DNA from: Synergistaceae bacterium
Lineage (GTDB): Bacteria > Synergistota > Synergistia > Synergistales > Synergistaceae
Length of the DNA: 43,799 nt
Direction: 5' to 3'
Assembly: GCA_031288335.1 (NCBI GenBank)
Contig: JAITRO010000137.1
Location: 1 to 43,799 of the forward strand
In this document: positions 9,475 to 18,023 of the stretch, in pieces
How the letters are laid out: every line of letters starts with the position of its first letter
How positions within the stretch are numbered: position 1 is the stretch's first letter
The notes under the pieces: model-generated
Databases searched by the model: none
What the model was told of the DNA's origin: nothing
What the model saw: the letters and a program-made list of their open reading frames with translations, nothing else
Position numbers and translations under genes: made by a program

Positions 9475-10185
9475 TCAAGCCGTTTCCTCTTTCGCGGCTC
9501 CGGCGGCGGCTGAATTTTCGCCCTTCACTAAAGGCCAGTACTCTATCAGCACGCCGCCGTCCCTGACGCTCACTATGACGCGTCTGCCCCACCATTCCGC
9601 GTCGCGCCCCAGGGAGCCTATTTTACTTCCTATCCTGACTTGCAGGGCCTCCATGCATCTCGCTACCACTATCGCGTCCGTGTTGTCGCCTTTGCCCTCG
9701 CAGCCGGCGTGAACCAGCCCGTTGAGACGCCCGAGGATGGTGATGTTGCCCGATGCCAAGACTTCCGCGCCGTCGTTGACGTGACCCGTGATAATGACGT
9801 CGCCGCGGTGTTCGACGCGCTGTCCGGAACGAAGGGATTGGTGGAGCACGAGTGTGCCGCAAGGGCTTTCCTCCGCCGGGGCGGGTTCGGATGTATATAA
9901 TCCGGCCCGTTTAAGGAGCTTCTGCGAGACGGCGTCATAGGTTATCCAGGCTGCCACCGAAGCTCCGGAGGGCCAGACGAACTCCTCGATCAATGCCGGA
10001 ACGGTCGCCTCGGATATAGCGCGTGCGCCGAAATCGAGCACTATGCGCGCGCCGTTGAGAATTGGTCCGCCATGCTTTCTCACCTTGTCGAACTCGGACT
10101 TGAAATCCGCCGCCGGCATATCCTCGGGGATTATGCACCTCACAATAGAGCCCGGCATGCCTTTCAGCTTTATCAACGTTATCAC
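9475..10185 (-). CDS. minC: Septum site-determining protein MinC
   Basis: Inhibitor of FtsZ polymerisation, positioned by MinD. The N-terminal FtsZ-interacting domain spans about residues 1-115 (GGPILNGARIVLDF, then a strand-rich stretch). The C-terminal beta-helix that binds MinD contains the typical VEHRGDVIITGHVNDGAEV and GNITILGRLNGLVHAG blocks. About 236 residues, a normal length. The frame is open far upstream into mrdA, but the domain begins at about ITLIKLKG. The start is therefore placed at GTG 10185, two bases after the mrdA TGA, implying translational coupling. A TTG nine bases downstream is the alternative. Confidence 0.9.
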   Translation of the reverse strand: MITLIKLKGMPGSIVRCIIPEDMPAADFKSEFDKVRKHGGPILNGARIVLDFGARAISEATVPALIEEFVWPSGASVAAWITYDAVSQKLLKRAGLYTSEPAPAEESPCGTLVLHQSLRSGQRVEHRGDVIITGHVNDGAEVLASGNITILGRLNGLVHAGCEGKGDNTDAIVVARCMEALQVRIGSKIGSLGRDAEWWGRRVIVSVRDGGVLIEYWPLVKGENSAAAGAAKEETA

Positions 10186-10186
10186 C

Positions 10187-11941
10187 TCATTTATCGTGCT
10201 CCAGGAGATACGAGAGCATCTGGGCCACCACCGGGCTCGCCACGGACGAACCGGAACCGCCGCCCTCGACCAGCGCCGCCGCGACGTACTTGGGGTTGTC
10301 GGCCGGGGCGTATCCCACGAACCACGCGTGGTCTTCTCCGTGAGAATTCTGTGCCGTGCCCGTTTTTCCCGCCACCTCCACCCCATAATCGCCGGCCACC
10401 CTGGCCGTTCCGCTCGCCACGACGGCACGAATCCCTCTTCGGATTATATCCATGTTTGCTTTTGAAACCTTTACATCTCTCCATTCCGGCTTTTTGACGC
10501 TGTTGAATCGGGGTGTCAGCAGTCTGCCTCCGTTCGCGAACGCAGCGTACACTCTGACGAGCTGCATCGGGGTCATCAGCAGATATCCCTGCCCGATCGA
10601 GTAGTTGACCGTGTCGCCCTGGTACCACGATTCGCTCCAACGTCTTCGCTTCCAATCGCGTCCCGCTATGTTTCCGCTCACCTCGCCAGGTATATCGACG
10701 CCGGTCGGCTCTCCAACTCCGAAATCATGCCCCCATTCTATCAGTTTATCTATGCCCAGTTTCACTCCGTTCTGATAAAAGAACACATCGCACGAATCGC
10801 GCAGCGCGCCCAGGATATTTTCGCTGCCGTGTCCCGAACGTCTCCAGCAGCGAAACGTCCGGGGCGGTTCGCCCAGGCGGAAGTACCCCGGGCAGTATAC
10901 GGTCGTCTTGCCCGGATCGACCGTCTTTTCCATTAAAAGGGCCGCCGCCGTCACCACCTTAAAAATGGAGCCCGGAGGATACGCTCCGCCCGTCACGCGG
11001 TTCATCATGGGTTTGTCAGGATCACCCGAGAGGGCCGACCATTCCCTGGCCGATATCCCCCAGGTGAGGGGATTCGGGTCGAAGGCGGGGAGCGACATGA
11101 GAACCTTTACCGCGCCGTCGTTTACGTCCATGGCGACGAGAGCGCCTTTCCTTCCCTCCATGAGGCGCAGCGCCTCTCTCTGTGCCGCGAGGTCGAGCGT
11201 CAGGTTCAAGTCGGTTCCCTTCTGAGGGTCGTTGTAATTCACATTCCGCAGCCGCCTTCCTCGGGAGTCGACTTCGACGACCTGTTCTCCCACCGTCCCG
11301 CGCAGTTCTCCCTCGTACATCAGCTCAACGCCGTTTTTGCCTATGATATCCCCGGCCTGATAATACAGGTCGCGCTGGTCTTCGAGTTCCTCCCGCGTTA
11401 TCTCGCCCACATTGCCCACCACGTGAGCCGCCAGGGCGCCGGCGGGATATATCCTGCGCCATACCGGGGACGGAAAGAGCCTCCGCGAGAACTCGTCGTC
11501 CATCACGAGGTCGGAAACCTGCGCCAGCGTGAGGTTGCCGACCACCGATATCGCGCGGTAAGGCGCGACATATTGTCTCTCAACGCGTTCCCTCAAATCC
11601 TCCGACGTCATCGGTATCCCGTGACGCGCGAAGAGGTTCGCCGTGCTCTCGTAATCCTCGTCCAGCCTGATGTCCATCGGATACGCCCTTATCTCGAACG
11701 TCCTCACGTTCACCGCGAGCGGCACTCCGTTCGCATCGTATATGTTCCCGCGCGGGGACGGAAGGCGGATCATCCGCAGCCTGTTGCGGGAGGCGAGATC
11801 CACGTATTCGTCGGCCTTCACCAGCTGAAAGTACACCAGCCCGGCGACGAGAAACAGCAGCGAGAATATGAAGATGTTCCGCACATACATGAGCCTGTGG
11901 TCGAAGTCGAAATGATCGAGCGCCTTATACATTCGAGCCAT
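10187..11941 (-). CDS. mrdA: Penicillin-binding protein 2 (elongasome transpeptidase)
   Basis: Class B penicillin-binding protein that cross-links peptidoglycan during side-wall elongation, the partner of RodA. An N-terminal membrane anchor (FIFSLLFLVAGLVYFQLV, about residues 24-41) is followed by the PBP dimer domain (PSPRGNIYDANGVPLA). The transpeptidase domain has the SxxK active site at S325-K328 (GSIFK), SCD in the SxN position, and KTG at K526 (GKTGTAQNS). The length of 584 residues is normal for PBP2. Its start overlaps the end of mreD by 17 bases. Confidence 0.96.
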   Translation of the reverse strand: MARMYKALDHFDFDHRLMYVRNIFIFSLLFLVAGLVYFQLVKADEYVDLASRNRLRMIRLPSPRGNIYDANGVPLAVNVRTFEIRAYPMDIRLDEDYESTANLFARHGIPMTSEDLRERVERQYVAPYRAISVVGNLTLAQVSDLVMDDEFSRRLFPSPVWRRIYPAGALAAHVVGNVGEITREELEDQRDLYYQAGDIIGKNGVELMYEGELRGTVGEQVVEVDSRGRRLRNVNYNDPQKGTDLNLTLDLAAQREALRLMEGRKGALVAMDVNDGAVKVLMSLPAFDPNPLTWGISAREWSALSGDPDKPMMNRVTGGAYPPGSIFKVVTAAALLMEKTVDPGKTTVYCPGYFRLGEPPRTFRCWRRSGHGSENILGALRDSCDVFFYQNGVKLGIDKLIEWGHDFGVGEPTGVDIPGEVSGNIAGRDWKRRRWSESWYQGDTVNYSIGQGYLLMTPMQLVRVYAAFANGGRLLTPRFNSVKKPEWRDVKVSKANMDIIRRGIRAVVASGTARVAGDYGVEVAGKTGTAQNSHGEDHAWFVGYAPADNPKYVAAALVEGGGSGSSVASPVVAQMLSYLLEHDK

Positions 11942-12395
11942 TTAACCTCAGCAAATAGACCGCGCAAGCCACGGCGAGGGCCGGGATACCCAGAAGCTGC
12001 TGCACGAAGAACATCCTCACCGCGGCCTGACTCGCGGCGGCCCACGTTATATAGTGCGCCATCCCGGAGAAGAGATGCGCCATGCCGGCGAGAAGGGCGA
12101 AGAGCCAGACGCCGCGTCCCGACACTGGCGTTCCGGCCCAGGCCGTGTATACGGCGAACACGGATAGAGAATTGACAAGCCCGCTTATGCCGGGCGTCAC
12201 TGCCCAGCGGAAGTCCCACAGAATTCCGCCCGCGAAAGCGAGCCATATCCATAATGATATGCGTTCCTTTCCCAACGGGCCGGATACGATGCCATAAGCC
12301 ACAGTGAGCAGGAAAAAATCGGGCACCAGCAAGACGCCCATCGAGAGCACCTGCGCCAGATCCTGCAGCAACCATATGACGGCGAGAGAGATCAT
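11925..12395 (-). CDS. mreD: Rod-shape-determining membrane protein MreD
   Basis: Small integral membrane protein (156 residues) of the elongasome. The sequence is hydrophobic almost throughout, with four to five predicted helices (VLLVPDFFLLTVAYGIVSG and WLFALLAGMAHLFSG among them). MreD is poorly conserved, so the call rests on size, hydrophobicity and the invariant position between mreC and mrdA. The ATG overlaps the mreC stop by four bases. Confidence 0.87.
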   Translation of the reverse strand: MISLAVIWLLQDLAQVLSMGVLLVPDFFLLTVAYGIVSGPLGKERISLWIWLAFAGGILWDFRWAVTPGISGLVNSLSVFAVYTAWAGTPVSGRGVWLFALLAGMAHLFSGMAHYITWAAASQAAVRMFFVQQLLGIPALAVACAVYLLRLNGSNV

Positions 12396-13189
12396 GACGA
12401 ATTGCCCTCCTCATTGGAAGATAGGAGTATCTGCACGTTGTAAAGCTGGGTCAGCCTGGCGCCTGACGCGACCCTGAACGGAGTGAGGCCGTCCTTCGTT
12501 TCTCCGGGGCCGGCTATCAGCCCAAGCGGTATCCCCGGAGGAAGATAATCGCCGACGAGGGCGGTGGAGACAAGCATATCATTGCTGAATTCCTTCCCCG
12601 GCGGCATATACATCAGCCAGATGTTGCCGATATCGTCGCCGTTTATCACGCCGAGGTCCCACGTGTCAACTACCACGGCCGCGAGAAGAAATGTGGAGGA
12701 CGTCACCAGCTCTATCCAGGCGTAATTCTCGCCGATCCGCGACACCCGGCCTATCATGAATCCATCTGACAGGACGGGCGCCCCGGTCATCACGCCCTGC
12801 AATGAACCCTTGTCGACCCTGATTTCCTTCCACCACGCGTCGGGATATCTGAGCGTGACGCTGGCGCCGAGGAGGCCGGGAACGGATTGCGGAGGGCTTA
12901 CGCCCGAACGCTGAAGCGCCGTCCTAAGCGCTATATTTTCCTGTTCCAACATGCGCGCCCTTTCTTGAAGGCTTTTTCGCTCGGCCATCCAATGATCGGC
13001 GGCCTGAACGAGGAACCTGAGTTCTCTTGCGGGAAGTTCGGGATAATAAAGCATGGAATTGATTTTATCGGCTGCGGCCCGTGCGGGATATTGAAAAGCG
13101 TAGGAGAACCACATCAGCATAAGTCCGCAGAAAGCGGCCACGAGAGAATTGACCAGAATCGGATTGAGTTTGCCAGCCATTGGGGGCAT
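12392..13189 (-). CDS. mreC: Rod-shape-determining protein MreC
   Basis: Bitopic elongasome scaffold linking MreB and MreD to the periplasmic PBPs. One N-terminal membrane helix (SLVAAFCGLMLMWFSYAFQ, about residues 14-32) is followed by a coiled coil (about 60-95, MAERKSLQERARMLEQENIA). A two-barrel periplasmic domain comes next, with the family-like stretches DKGSLQGVMTGAPVLSDGFM and GVINGDDIGNI. The length of 265 residues is typical. It lies 21 bases downstream of mreB. Confidence 0.93.
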   Translation of the reverse strand: MPPMAGKLNPILVNSLVAAFCGLMLMWFSYAFQYPARAAADKINSMLYYPELPARELRFLVQAADHWMAERKSLQERARMLEQENIALRTALQRSGVSPPQSVPGLLGASVTLRYPDAWWKEIRVDKGSLQGVMTGAPVLSDGFMIGRVSRIGENYAWIELVTSSTFLLAAVVVDTWDLGVINGDDIGNIWLMYMPPGKEFSNDMLVSTALVGDYLPPGIPLGLIAGPGETKDGLTPFRVASGARLTQLYNVQILLSSNEEGNSS

Positions 13190-13210
13190 GCCACCCCTGA
13201 AAAAATCGAC

Positions 13211-14266
13211 TTATACGGCCGAATGATCTACCGTGACGGCTATTTTCTCGCCTCTGTCCACCGTCTCCAGCAGGCGTCCCAGCCCGAAAGCGACGGAATG
13301 GAGCGGAGCTTCGGCCATGTGAACGGGGACGTTTATCGCGTCGGAGAAGCGGGCGCCGAGTCCCCGCAGTTGAGAAGTGCCCCCGGTGAGGACGAATCCG
13401 TAATCGACTATATCCTTGACCAGTTCGGGAGGGGTCTGTTCGACCGCGTACCGCAGCATTTCCTCGATTCGGACTATTATGGGTTCTATGGAATCGCGCA
13501 CTTCGGCCGATGTGACGTTGACTACCTTGGGCAGCCCGTCCATCAGGTCGCGTCCCTTGACTTCGATCTCGAGTTCCTCATCGAGCGGCATGACGGAGCC
13601 CACCGCGCATTTGACTTCCTCCGCGGTGCTCTCGCCGATGGAGAGGGTGTAATTCTGCCGCATCATGGATATTATGGCGGCGTCGAGATCGTCGCCGGCC
13701 GCGCGCAGCGAATTGCTGAGCACTATGCCGCCGAGGGAGAGCACGGCTATTTCGCTGGTACCTCCGCCGAGGTCGACCACCATGTTGCCCTTCGCCTCGT
13801 TTATTGGAAGGCCGGTACCCAAAGCCGCCGCGAGAGGCTCTTCCACGACGAAAGCCTCGCGTGCGCCAGCGCCGAGCGTCACGTCGACCACAGCGCGTTT
13901 TTCGACCTCGGTGACCCCGGCGGGCACGCATATAGCCACTCTGGGATGGGCCATCAGTCTGCGCCCCTGATTTGCCTCGTTCATGTAATGACCGACCATC
14001 TGCTCCGTCATGTCGAAGTCGGCGATGACTCCGTGTTGCATGGGCCGGATGGTCTCTATGCCTATGGGAACCTTACCGATCATTTTTTTTGCGGGGCCGC
14101 CGAAAGCTATAACGTCTTTTTTGCCTTTGAACCCGACCTTGCGGATCGCAATGACGGAAGGTTCGTCTATCACTATGCCGCGTCCCTTGGCGTAGACCAC
14201 CATGTTGGTGCTACCCAAATCTATTCCTATATCCCGGCTGAAAAGTCCGGATAAAAATTTGAACAT
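13211..14266 (-). CDS. mreB: Actin-like cytoskeletal protein MreB
   Basis: Actin homologue that forms membrane-bound filaments steering side-wall synthesis, 351 residues. Nucleotide-binding blocks are visible: phosphate 1 as DIGIDLGSTNMVVYAKGRG, phosphate 2 as MVVDLGGGTSEIAV and the adenosine motif as FVLTGGTSQLRG. The start MFKFLSGLFSRDIG at 14266 has GAGAGGGG seven bases upstream and the usual N-terminal amphipathic helix. An open frame extends 29 codons further but is Cys-rich and unrelated to the family. It is the first gene of the operon running to smc. Confidence 0.97.
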   Translation of the reverse strand: MFKFLSGLFSRDIGIDLGSTNMVVYAKGRGIVIDEPSVIAIRKVGFKGKKDVIAFGGPAKKMIGKVPIGIETIRPMQHGVIADFDMTEQMVGHYMNEANQGRRLMAHPRVAICVPAGVTEVEKRAVVDVTLGAGAREAFVVEEPLAAALGTGLPINEAKGNMVVDLGGGTSEIAVLSLGGIVLSNSLRAAGDDLDAAIISMMRQNYTLSIGESTAEEVKCAVGSVMPLDEELEIEVKGRDLMDGLPKVVNVTSAEVRDSIEPIIVRIEEMLRYAVEQTPPELVKDIVDYGFVLTGGTSQLRGLGARFSDAINVPVHMAEAPLHSVAFGLGRLLETVDRGEKIAVTVDHSAV

Positions 14267-14353
14267 GAAAAAACCCCTCTCACGGCCCGATAAACACGTG
14301 CAAGTCAACTGTTCCGCGCAAAATAACAGCAGAGATTTCGCGCCCCCGCACAT

Positions 14354-14381
14354 TATTTATAGTACCACATTTTTATATCAA
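14354..14381 (-). promoter_or_regulatory. Candidate promoter of the mreB-smc operon
   Basis: Read on the minus strand, TTGATA (14376-14381) and TAAATA (14354-14359) are separated by 16 bases, about 90 bases before the mreB start. The fit to the sigma-70 consensus is moderate. The rest of the 417-bp mreB-helicase interval holds no gene that I can support: it contains this site, the helicase promoter and the helicase leader. Confidence 0.4.
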
Positions 14382-14495
14382 CGACGTAATTTGAGAAAGC
14401 GCCGTTCTGACATATGTGCGAAAAATGAAAAATTCGCGTTTTCACGCGTCCGTCCTTTTTCAGCCCCGCCCGGCCGTTGTGCTGTTGTTTAATCC

Positions 14496-14523
14496 TTGAC
14501 TTAAAGGATTAATATGATAATAT
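14496..14523 (+). promoter_or_regulatory. Candidate promoter of the helicase gene, followed by a long leader
   Basis: TTGACT (14496-14501) and TAATAT (14518-14523) are 16 bases apart. Transcription from here would give a 5' leader of about 150 bases before the helicase ATG. Long leaders are known for cold-inducible DEAD-box helicase mRNAs such as csdA, so post-transcriptional control is possible. The promoter call rests on consensus similarity only. Confidence 0.4.
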
Positions 14524-14683
14524 ACAAAACTGGCCTGAACGGATAAAATCCGGAAATAAAAAGCAGGCCGGAACCCGTAAACCGAATGCGACTATCCTTT
14601 TCGCGGAAACAGCATGTACTGGCCCGGCCATTCGCGTTCCGAACCGAGGATTTTCCGCGGCGCGCGGGTACAGGGAGGTACTT

Positions 14684-16498
14684 ATGACAGTAGAAACGGA
14701 ACAAAACGAAGTCTCCGCGCGGTTTGAGGATTACAACATACGCCCGGAGATACTCAGGGCTATTGCACGTAAAGGCTTTGCGGCTCCTATGCCGGTGCAA
14801 TCGCGCATCCTGGAGGATGAGACGCTCGTCGAGGGCGATCTTATAGTTCAGGCGCGTACCGGTTCGGGAAAAACTCTTGCTTTCGCTATTCCCATATTAA
14901 ACGATATGGAAAAGAAATCGTCCGCTCCACAGGTGTTGGTACTGTCGCCCACCCGCGAACTCGCGCAGCAGACGGCGCGCGAATTTGCGTGGCTGGGCAT
15001 CGAGATGGGCCATGCCGTCGCCACGCTCGTCGGCGGGCTCGACATGGAGCGGCAGATTCGCTCTCTCAAAGACGGAGCTTCCGTGGTGGTCGGCACTCCG
15101 GGCCGGGTGTTGGACCACATCAGAAGGGGCTCTTTCGTCACCACGGACGTGCGCGTACTTGTGCTCGACGAGGGCGACCACATGCTCGACATGGGATTCC
15201 GCGACGAGCTGGAAGCCATCTTGAGCGGCATGGAGAATTTGGATAAAACCTGGCTGTTTTCGGCCACCATGCCGCCGGAAGTGGCGTCCCTCGCCCGCAG
15301 ATACCTCGACACGCCCAGAAAGATATCCCTCGTCGCCGACATCGCCTGCCACGACGACATATCTCAGAAGACATACGTGATACCGGCGCGCAAACGTTTC
15401 GAGGGTCTGGCAAATGTCTTGCTGTGGGAAAATCCCGCACGGACGCTCATGTTCTGTGCCACGAAAATCGAGACGCAGGAAATAGCCGACAAGCTGTGCG
15501 ACGAGGGCTTCAAAGCCTGCGCAATACACGGCGACATGAGCCAGCGGGAGCGTAATAATGCCCTCGCCTCGCTTCGCGGCGGCAGGGTTGACATACTTGT
15601 CGCCACGGACGTTGCCGCCCGCGGACTCGACATCGACGGAATCAGCCACGTGATCCAGTTCGGCCTTCCGGGCAATCTGGAGACGTTCGTCCACCGCAGC
15701 GGCAGGACCGGCAGGGCGGGTCACGAGGGAGCGAATCTCGCTCTCCTGACGGGCAGGGAGCTTCGCTCGTTCAAGCAGATGGTGCAGGGGTCAAATTTCC
15801 AGGTGCAGGTGATTCCCGCGCCCGACGCGGCGGAGATAGAGGGCACTCAGAAATCCCGCTTCGAAAACGCGCTGGTCGAGCGCTCGGTCGAGAGTGACGA
15901 ATATCGGAAATGGGCGGCGGAAGTGCTCGAACGCGACGACGCCGAACTCATGGTGGCCGGTCTGTTAGCGTGTGCCTACGGCGAACAGCCACGCGGATAC
16001 TCGATTCATGCCGACGTGCAGTCGGAGATGAGCCGCGACAGGCATAGTCCCGCCGCACGCGACGGCTCGCAAATGCGCGAACGCCGCGGACGCGTTCAGG
16101 GAAGCTCCGTTCGCCAGAGCATGGCGGGCGGCGTGCAGGTGCGCATAGCGGCGGGCCGCGACGACGGATGGGAGGTCGGCGCGCTGTTGGGCGCGTTTTG
16201 CCGCTCGATGGGCATTTCCCGCGAGGATGTGGGAAACATAAAGCTGCGTGAGACCTCCGCGTCGATCGAGCTTTCCCAGCGTGCCGCGGATATGCTGGAA
16301 TCGAGAAAATCCCGCATGGCAAAAGAAGGACTCGTGATTGCGTCGGCCAAGCCTCTGGAAGAAGAGAGGGAATCGGCGGAACGCCCCAGACCCGCATATC
16401 GCGAAAGGCCGGAACGCCCGGCCGAACACCGGGACCGCGATCGCTCGCCGCGCCGCCGTAAAACAGGCTTCGAGTATTCCCGCTCGCGAAGGGATTAA
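14684..16498 (+). CDS. DEAD-box-type RNA helicase with DbpA RNA-binding domain
   Basis: ATP-dependent RNA helicase, 604 residues, probably acting on structured RNA in ribosome assembly or at low temperature. Visible motifs are the Q motif (APMPVQ), motif I ARTGSGKT (about residue 58), Ia PTRELAQQ, Ib TPGRVLDH, III SAT, V ATDVAARGLDI and VI HRSGRTGRAG. Motif II reads D162-E-G-D instead of DEAD. The C-terminus has a DbpA-type RNA-binding domain (VQVRIAAGRDDGWEVGALLGAF, about residues 485-560) and an Arg-rich tail. The ATG is preceded by GGGAGG. A CsdA/DeaD-like role fits better than DbpA because of the tail, but the exact orthology is open. Confidence 0.93.
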   Translation: MTVETEQNEVSARFEDYNIRPEILRAIARKGFAAPMPVQSRILEDETLVEGDLIVQARTGSGKTLAFAIPILNDMEKKSSAPQVLVLSPTRELAQQTAREFAWLGIEMGHAVATLVGGLDMERQIRSLKDGASVVVGTPGRVLDHIRRGSFVTTDVRVLVLDEGDHMLDMGFRDELEAILSGMENLDKTWLFSATMPPEVASLARRYLDTPRKISLVADIACHDDISQKTYVIPARKRFEGLANVLLWENPARTLMFCATKIETQEIADKLCDEGFKACAIHGDMSQRERNNALASLRGGRVDILVATDVAARGLDIDGISHVIQFGLPGNLETFVHRSGRTGRAGHEGANLALLTGRELRSFKQMVQGSNFQVQVIPAPDAAEIEGTQKSRFENALVERSVESDEYRKWAAEVLERDDAELMVAGLLACAYGEQPRGYSIHADVQSEMSRDRHSPAARDGSQMRERRGRVQGSSVRQSMAGGVQVRIAAGRDDGWEVGALLGAFCRSMGISREDVGNIKLRETSASIELSQRAADMLESRKSRMAKEGLVIASAKPLEEERESAERPRPAYRERPERPAEHRDRDRSPRRRKTGFEYSRSRRD

Positions 16499-16554
16499 GT
16501 ATCAAACCAAAATATCGGGGCTCCGCCTCCCGACACGAAAACACAAAAACCTCG

Positions 16555-16574
16555 GCAGGGAGCTTGCTCCCTGC
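16555..16574 (+). repeat. Intergenic palindrome repeat, copy 1 (terminator-like)
   Basis: A 9-bp perfect stem (GCAGGGAGC / GCTCCCTGC) with a two-base loop lies 56 bases after the helicase stop, and CTTCTTTTT follows shortly. It could end helicase transcription. The same stem and flanking sequence recur at 34518 and, degenerate, at 38232, so it belongs to a small intergenic repeat family. Confidence 0.6.
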
Positions 16575-16702
16575 ACTTCTTTTTAAAGGGGATTATTTTT
16601 GTGCGGGAGTGGGGTCGGCTTAAGGTTTACAGGTATAAAAAATTTGACGCCGGCAGGAAATAATGCCGGTTCCGCGATAACCTGAAACGGGGAGGAAACG
16701 AC

Positions 16703-17569
16703 ATGAAATTCGGAACATATTTCGCTTATTGGGAACAGGAATGGAACGCCGATTACCCTCGCTATTGCGACAAAGCGGCCAGGCTGGGTTTCGACATACT
16801 TGAACTGGGAGCCGGCGCGCTGGTCGACCTGAGCGACTCCGAACTTTCGCGCGTCAAATCGGCGGCGAAGAACGCCGGAATATCCCTCACGGGATGTATC
16901 GGGCTGCCCGCCGCGTACGACGTTTCGTCGGCCGACAAAAGCGTGAGGGATAATGGCCTGAACTTGCTGAGACGGATACTTGCGGCCATGAGCAAGGTCG
17001 ACGCTGCGGTGCTTGGCGGCATCATATACGCGTATTGGCCGGTAGATTACGGCAAGCCTGTTGACAAACCCGGCGTGCGCGCCCGCGCGATCGAGAGCCT
17101 TCTCAGCATAGCCGACTTCGCCAAGGATAATGGGGTGTTGCTGGTTCTTGAGACGGTGAACCGTTTCGAACACTTTCTCATCAATACCAGCGAGGAGGCC
17201 GTGCGGCTCGTCAAAGACATCGGCCATCCAAACGTAAAAGTGATGCTCGATTGTTTTCACATGAATATTGAAGAGGATTTCCTCGGCGAAGCTATACGAA
17301 CGGCCGGCAAAGACCTCGGACATTTTCATATTGGCGAATGCAACAGGAAAGTTCCCGGCAAGGGCCACATGCCCTGGGATGAAATGGGCAATGCCCTCCG
17401 CGGCATCGGCTATGACGGCGGGGTTGTCATGGAGCCCTTTGTGAAAATGGGCGGCACTGTGGGAAGCGATATAAAGGTATGGCGCGATCTCTCCGGCGGC
17501 GCGGACGAAAAAAAGATGGACGAGGACATAGCGGAAGCGCTCAGGTTCGTGAAGTCGAAATTTGCCTGA
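16703..17569 (+). CDS. Ketose 3-epimerase (D-psicose/D-tagatose 3-epimerase family)
   Basis: TIM-barrel sugar epimerase of 288 residues that likely interconverts ketohexoses at C3 (for example D-fructose and D-psicose). The N-terminus MKFGTYFAYWEQEW and the block HIGECNRKVPGKG closely resemble characterised clostridial D-psicose 3-epimerases. The four metal ligands are visible as E150 (LVLETVNRFE), D183 (VMLDCFHMN), H209 (LGHFHIGE) and E244 (VVMEPFVKMGG). The ATG has GGGGAGG upstream. It stands alone, with no sugar transporter or kinase beside it. The sugar specificity cannot be told from sequence reading. Confidence 0.88.
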   Translation: MKFGTYFAYWEQEWNADYPRYCDKAARLGFDILELGAGALVDLSDSELSRVKSAAKNAGISLTGCIGLPAAYDVSSADKSVRDNGLNLLRRILAAMSKVDAAVLGGIIYAYWPVDYGKPVDKPGVRARAIESLLSIADFAKDNGVLLVLETVNRFEHFLINTSEEAVRLVKDIGHPNVKVMLDCFHMNIEEDFLGEAIRTAGKDLGHFHIGECNRKVPGKGHMPWDEMGNALRGIGYDGGVVMEPFVKMGGTVGSDIKVWRDLSGGADEKKMDEDIAEALRFVKSKFA

Positions 17570-17614
17570 ATCTTAACCGCGGGATCAATACTTTGCGGCA
17601 TATGGTGCATCTGT

Positions 17615-17706
17615 TCCACTATTATGAAACTATTTTGGGGCCTCTCCGTCACACCAGTTTCGTTCCGTTTGGTGATGATTTGCCATCATGAATGGCTGTA
17701 CTGTAA
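17615..17706 (+). repeat. 92-bp direct repeat, copy 1 (left edge of the island)
   Basis: The stretch from TCCACTATTATGAAACTATT to CTGTACTGTAA recurs in the same orientation at 31214-31305. By hand alignment there are about nine mismatches and no gaps (about 90% identity), most of them in the last third. The two copies enclose the nitrogenase-like and copper genes. Each copy lies after a plus-strand gene and just before a sigma-70-like promoter. It may be a non-autonomous element, an IS end remnant or a recombination scar. No transposase gene is recognisable near either copy. Confidence 0.85.
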
Positions 17707-17747
17707 CCATTCTGATGCGTTTGCTCTGCGCGTTACCGAAAAAAGTA

Positions 17748-17776
17748 TTGACAAACACGGATCGTCTCGTTAAAAT
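17748..17776 (+). promoter_or_regulatory. Sigma-70-type promoter of the leader peptide / DUF2292 unit
   Basis: TTGACA (17748-17753) and TAAAAT (17771-17776) are separated by exactly 17 bases, a near-consensus vegetative promoter. Transcription would run through the leader peptide and the DUF2292 gene to the terminator at 18355. The upstream open frame from ATG 17855 (GGGAGGG before it) is in frame with the 16-codon leader peptide and could extend it to 54 codons. Confidence 0.7.
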
Positions 17777-17968
17777 ATAAAATACATATGAAAAGTATGA
17801 ATTAACGTCGACGAAGCATCTGCATTTTCGCGTTATTTAGGGAGGGATTGAGATATGCCGAAAATTGCGTTGAACAAGCTCACTACTCTGTCACGCGGCG
17901 CCGGTAAAAGATATTCGCCTGTCCGCTGTTCTGTCCCAGCGGAAATGGAATATATGCAAGGAGGTGAT

Positions 17969-18019
17969 ATGGTGAAAGAGGCTTCGAATATCTTGGGGAA
18001 AGAGGATTGTCTTTGTTGA
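17969..18019 (+). CDS. Leader peptide of 16 residues ending Cys-Leu-Cys
   Basis: ATG 17969 follows a near-perfect ribosome binding site (AAGGAGGTGAT). It encodes MVKEASNILGKEDCLC and stops at TGA 18017-18019, five bases before the TTG of the DUF2292 gene. Two of the last three codons are cysteine (TGT CTT TGT). A short, strongly initiated ORF ending in Cys codons upstream of a sulfur-associated gene suggests a cysteine-sensing leader. An in-frame ATG at 17855 with its own GGGAGGG would give a 54-residue form. A real frameshift joining this peptide to the next gene is the main alternative. The function is inference. Confidence 0.5.
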   Translation: MVKEASNILGKEDCLC

Positions 18020-18023
18020 CGTA

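Noticed and set aside
12887-14254. Long plus-strand ORF of 455 codons
   Set aside because: Antisense to mreB and mreC; the composition is a shadow of those genes and no family pattern is seen.
17615-17706. Small minus-strand ORFs inside both 92-bp repeats (sharing TERP-NSFIIVE)
   Set aside because: Similarity simply follows from the DNA repeat; the frames have no ribosome site and diverge outside the repeat.
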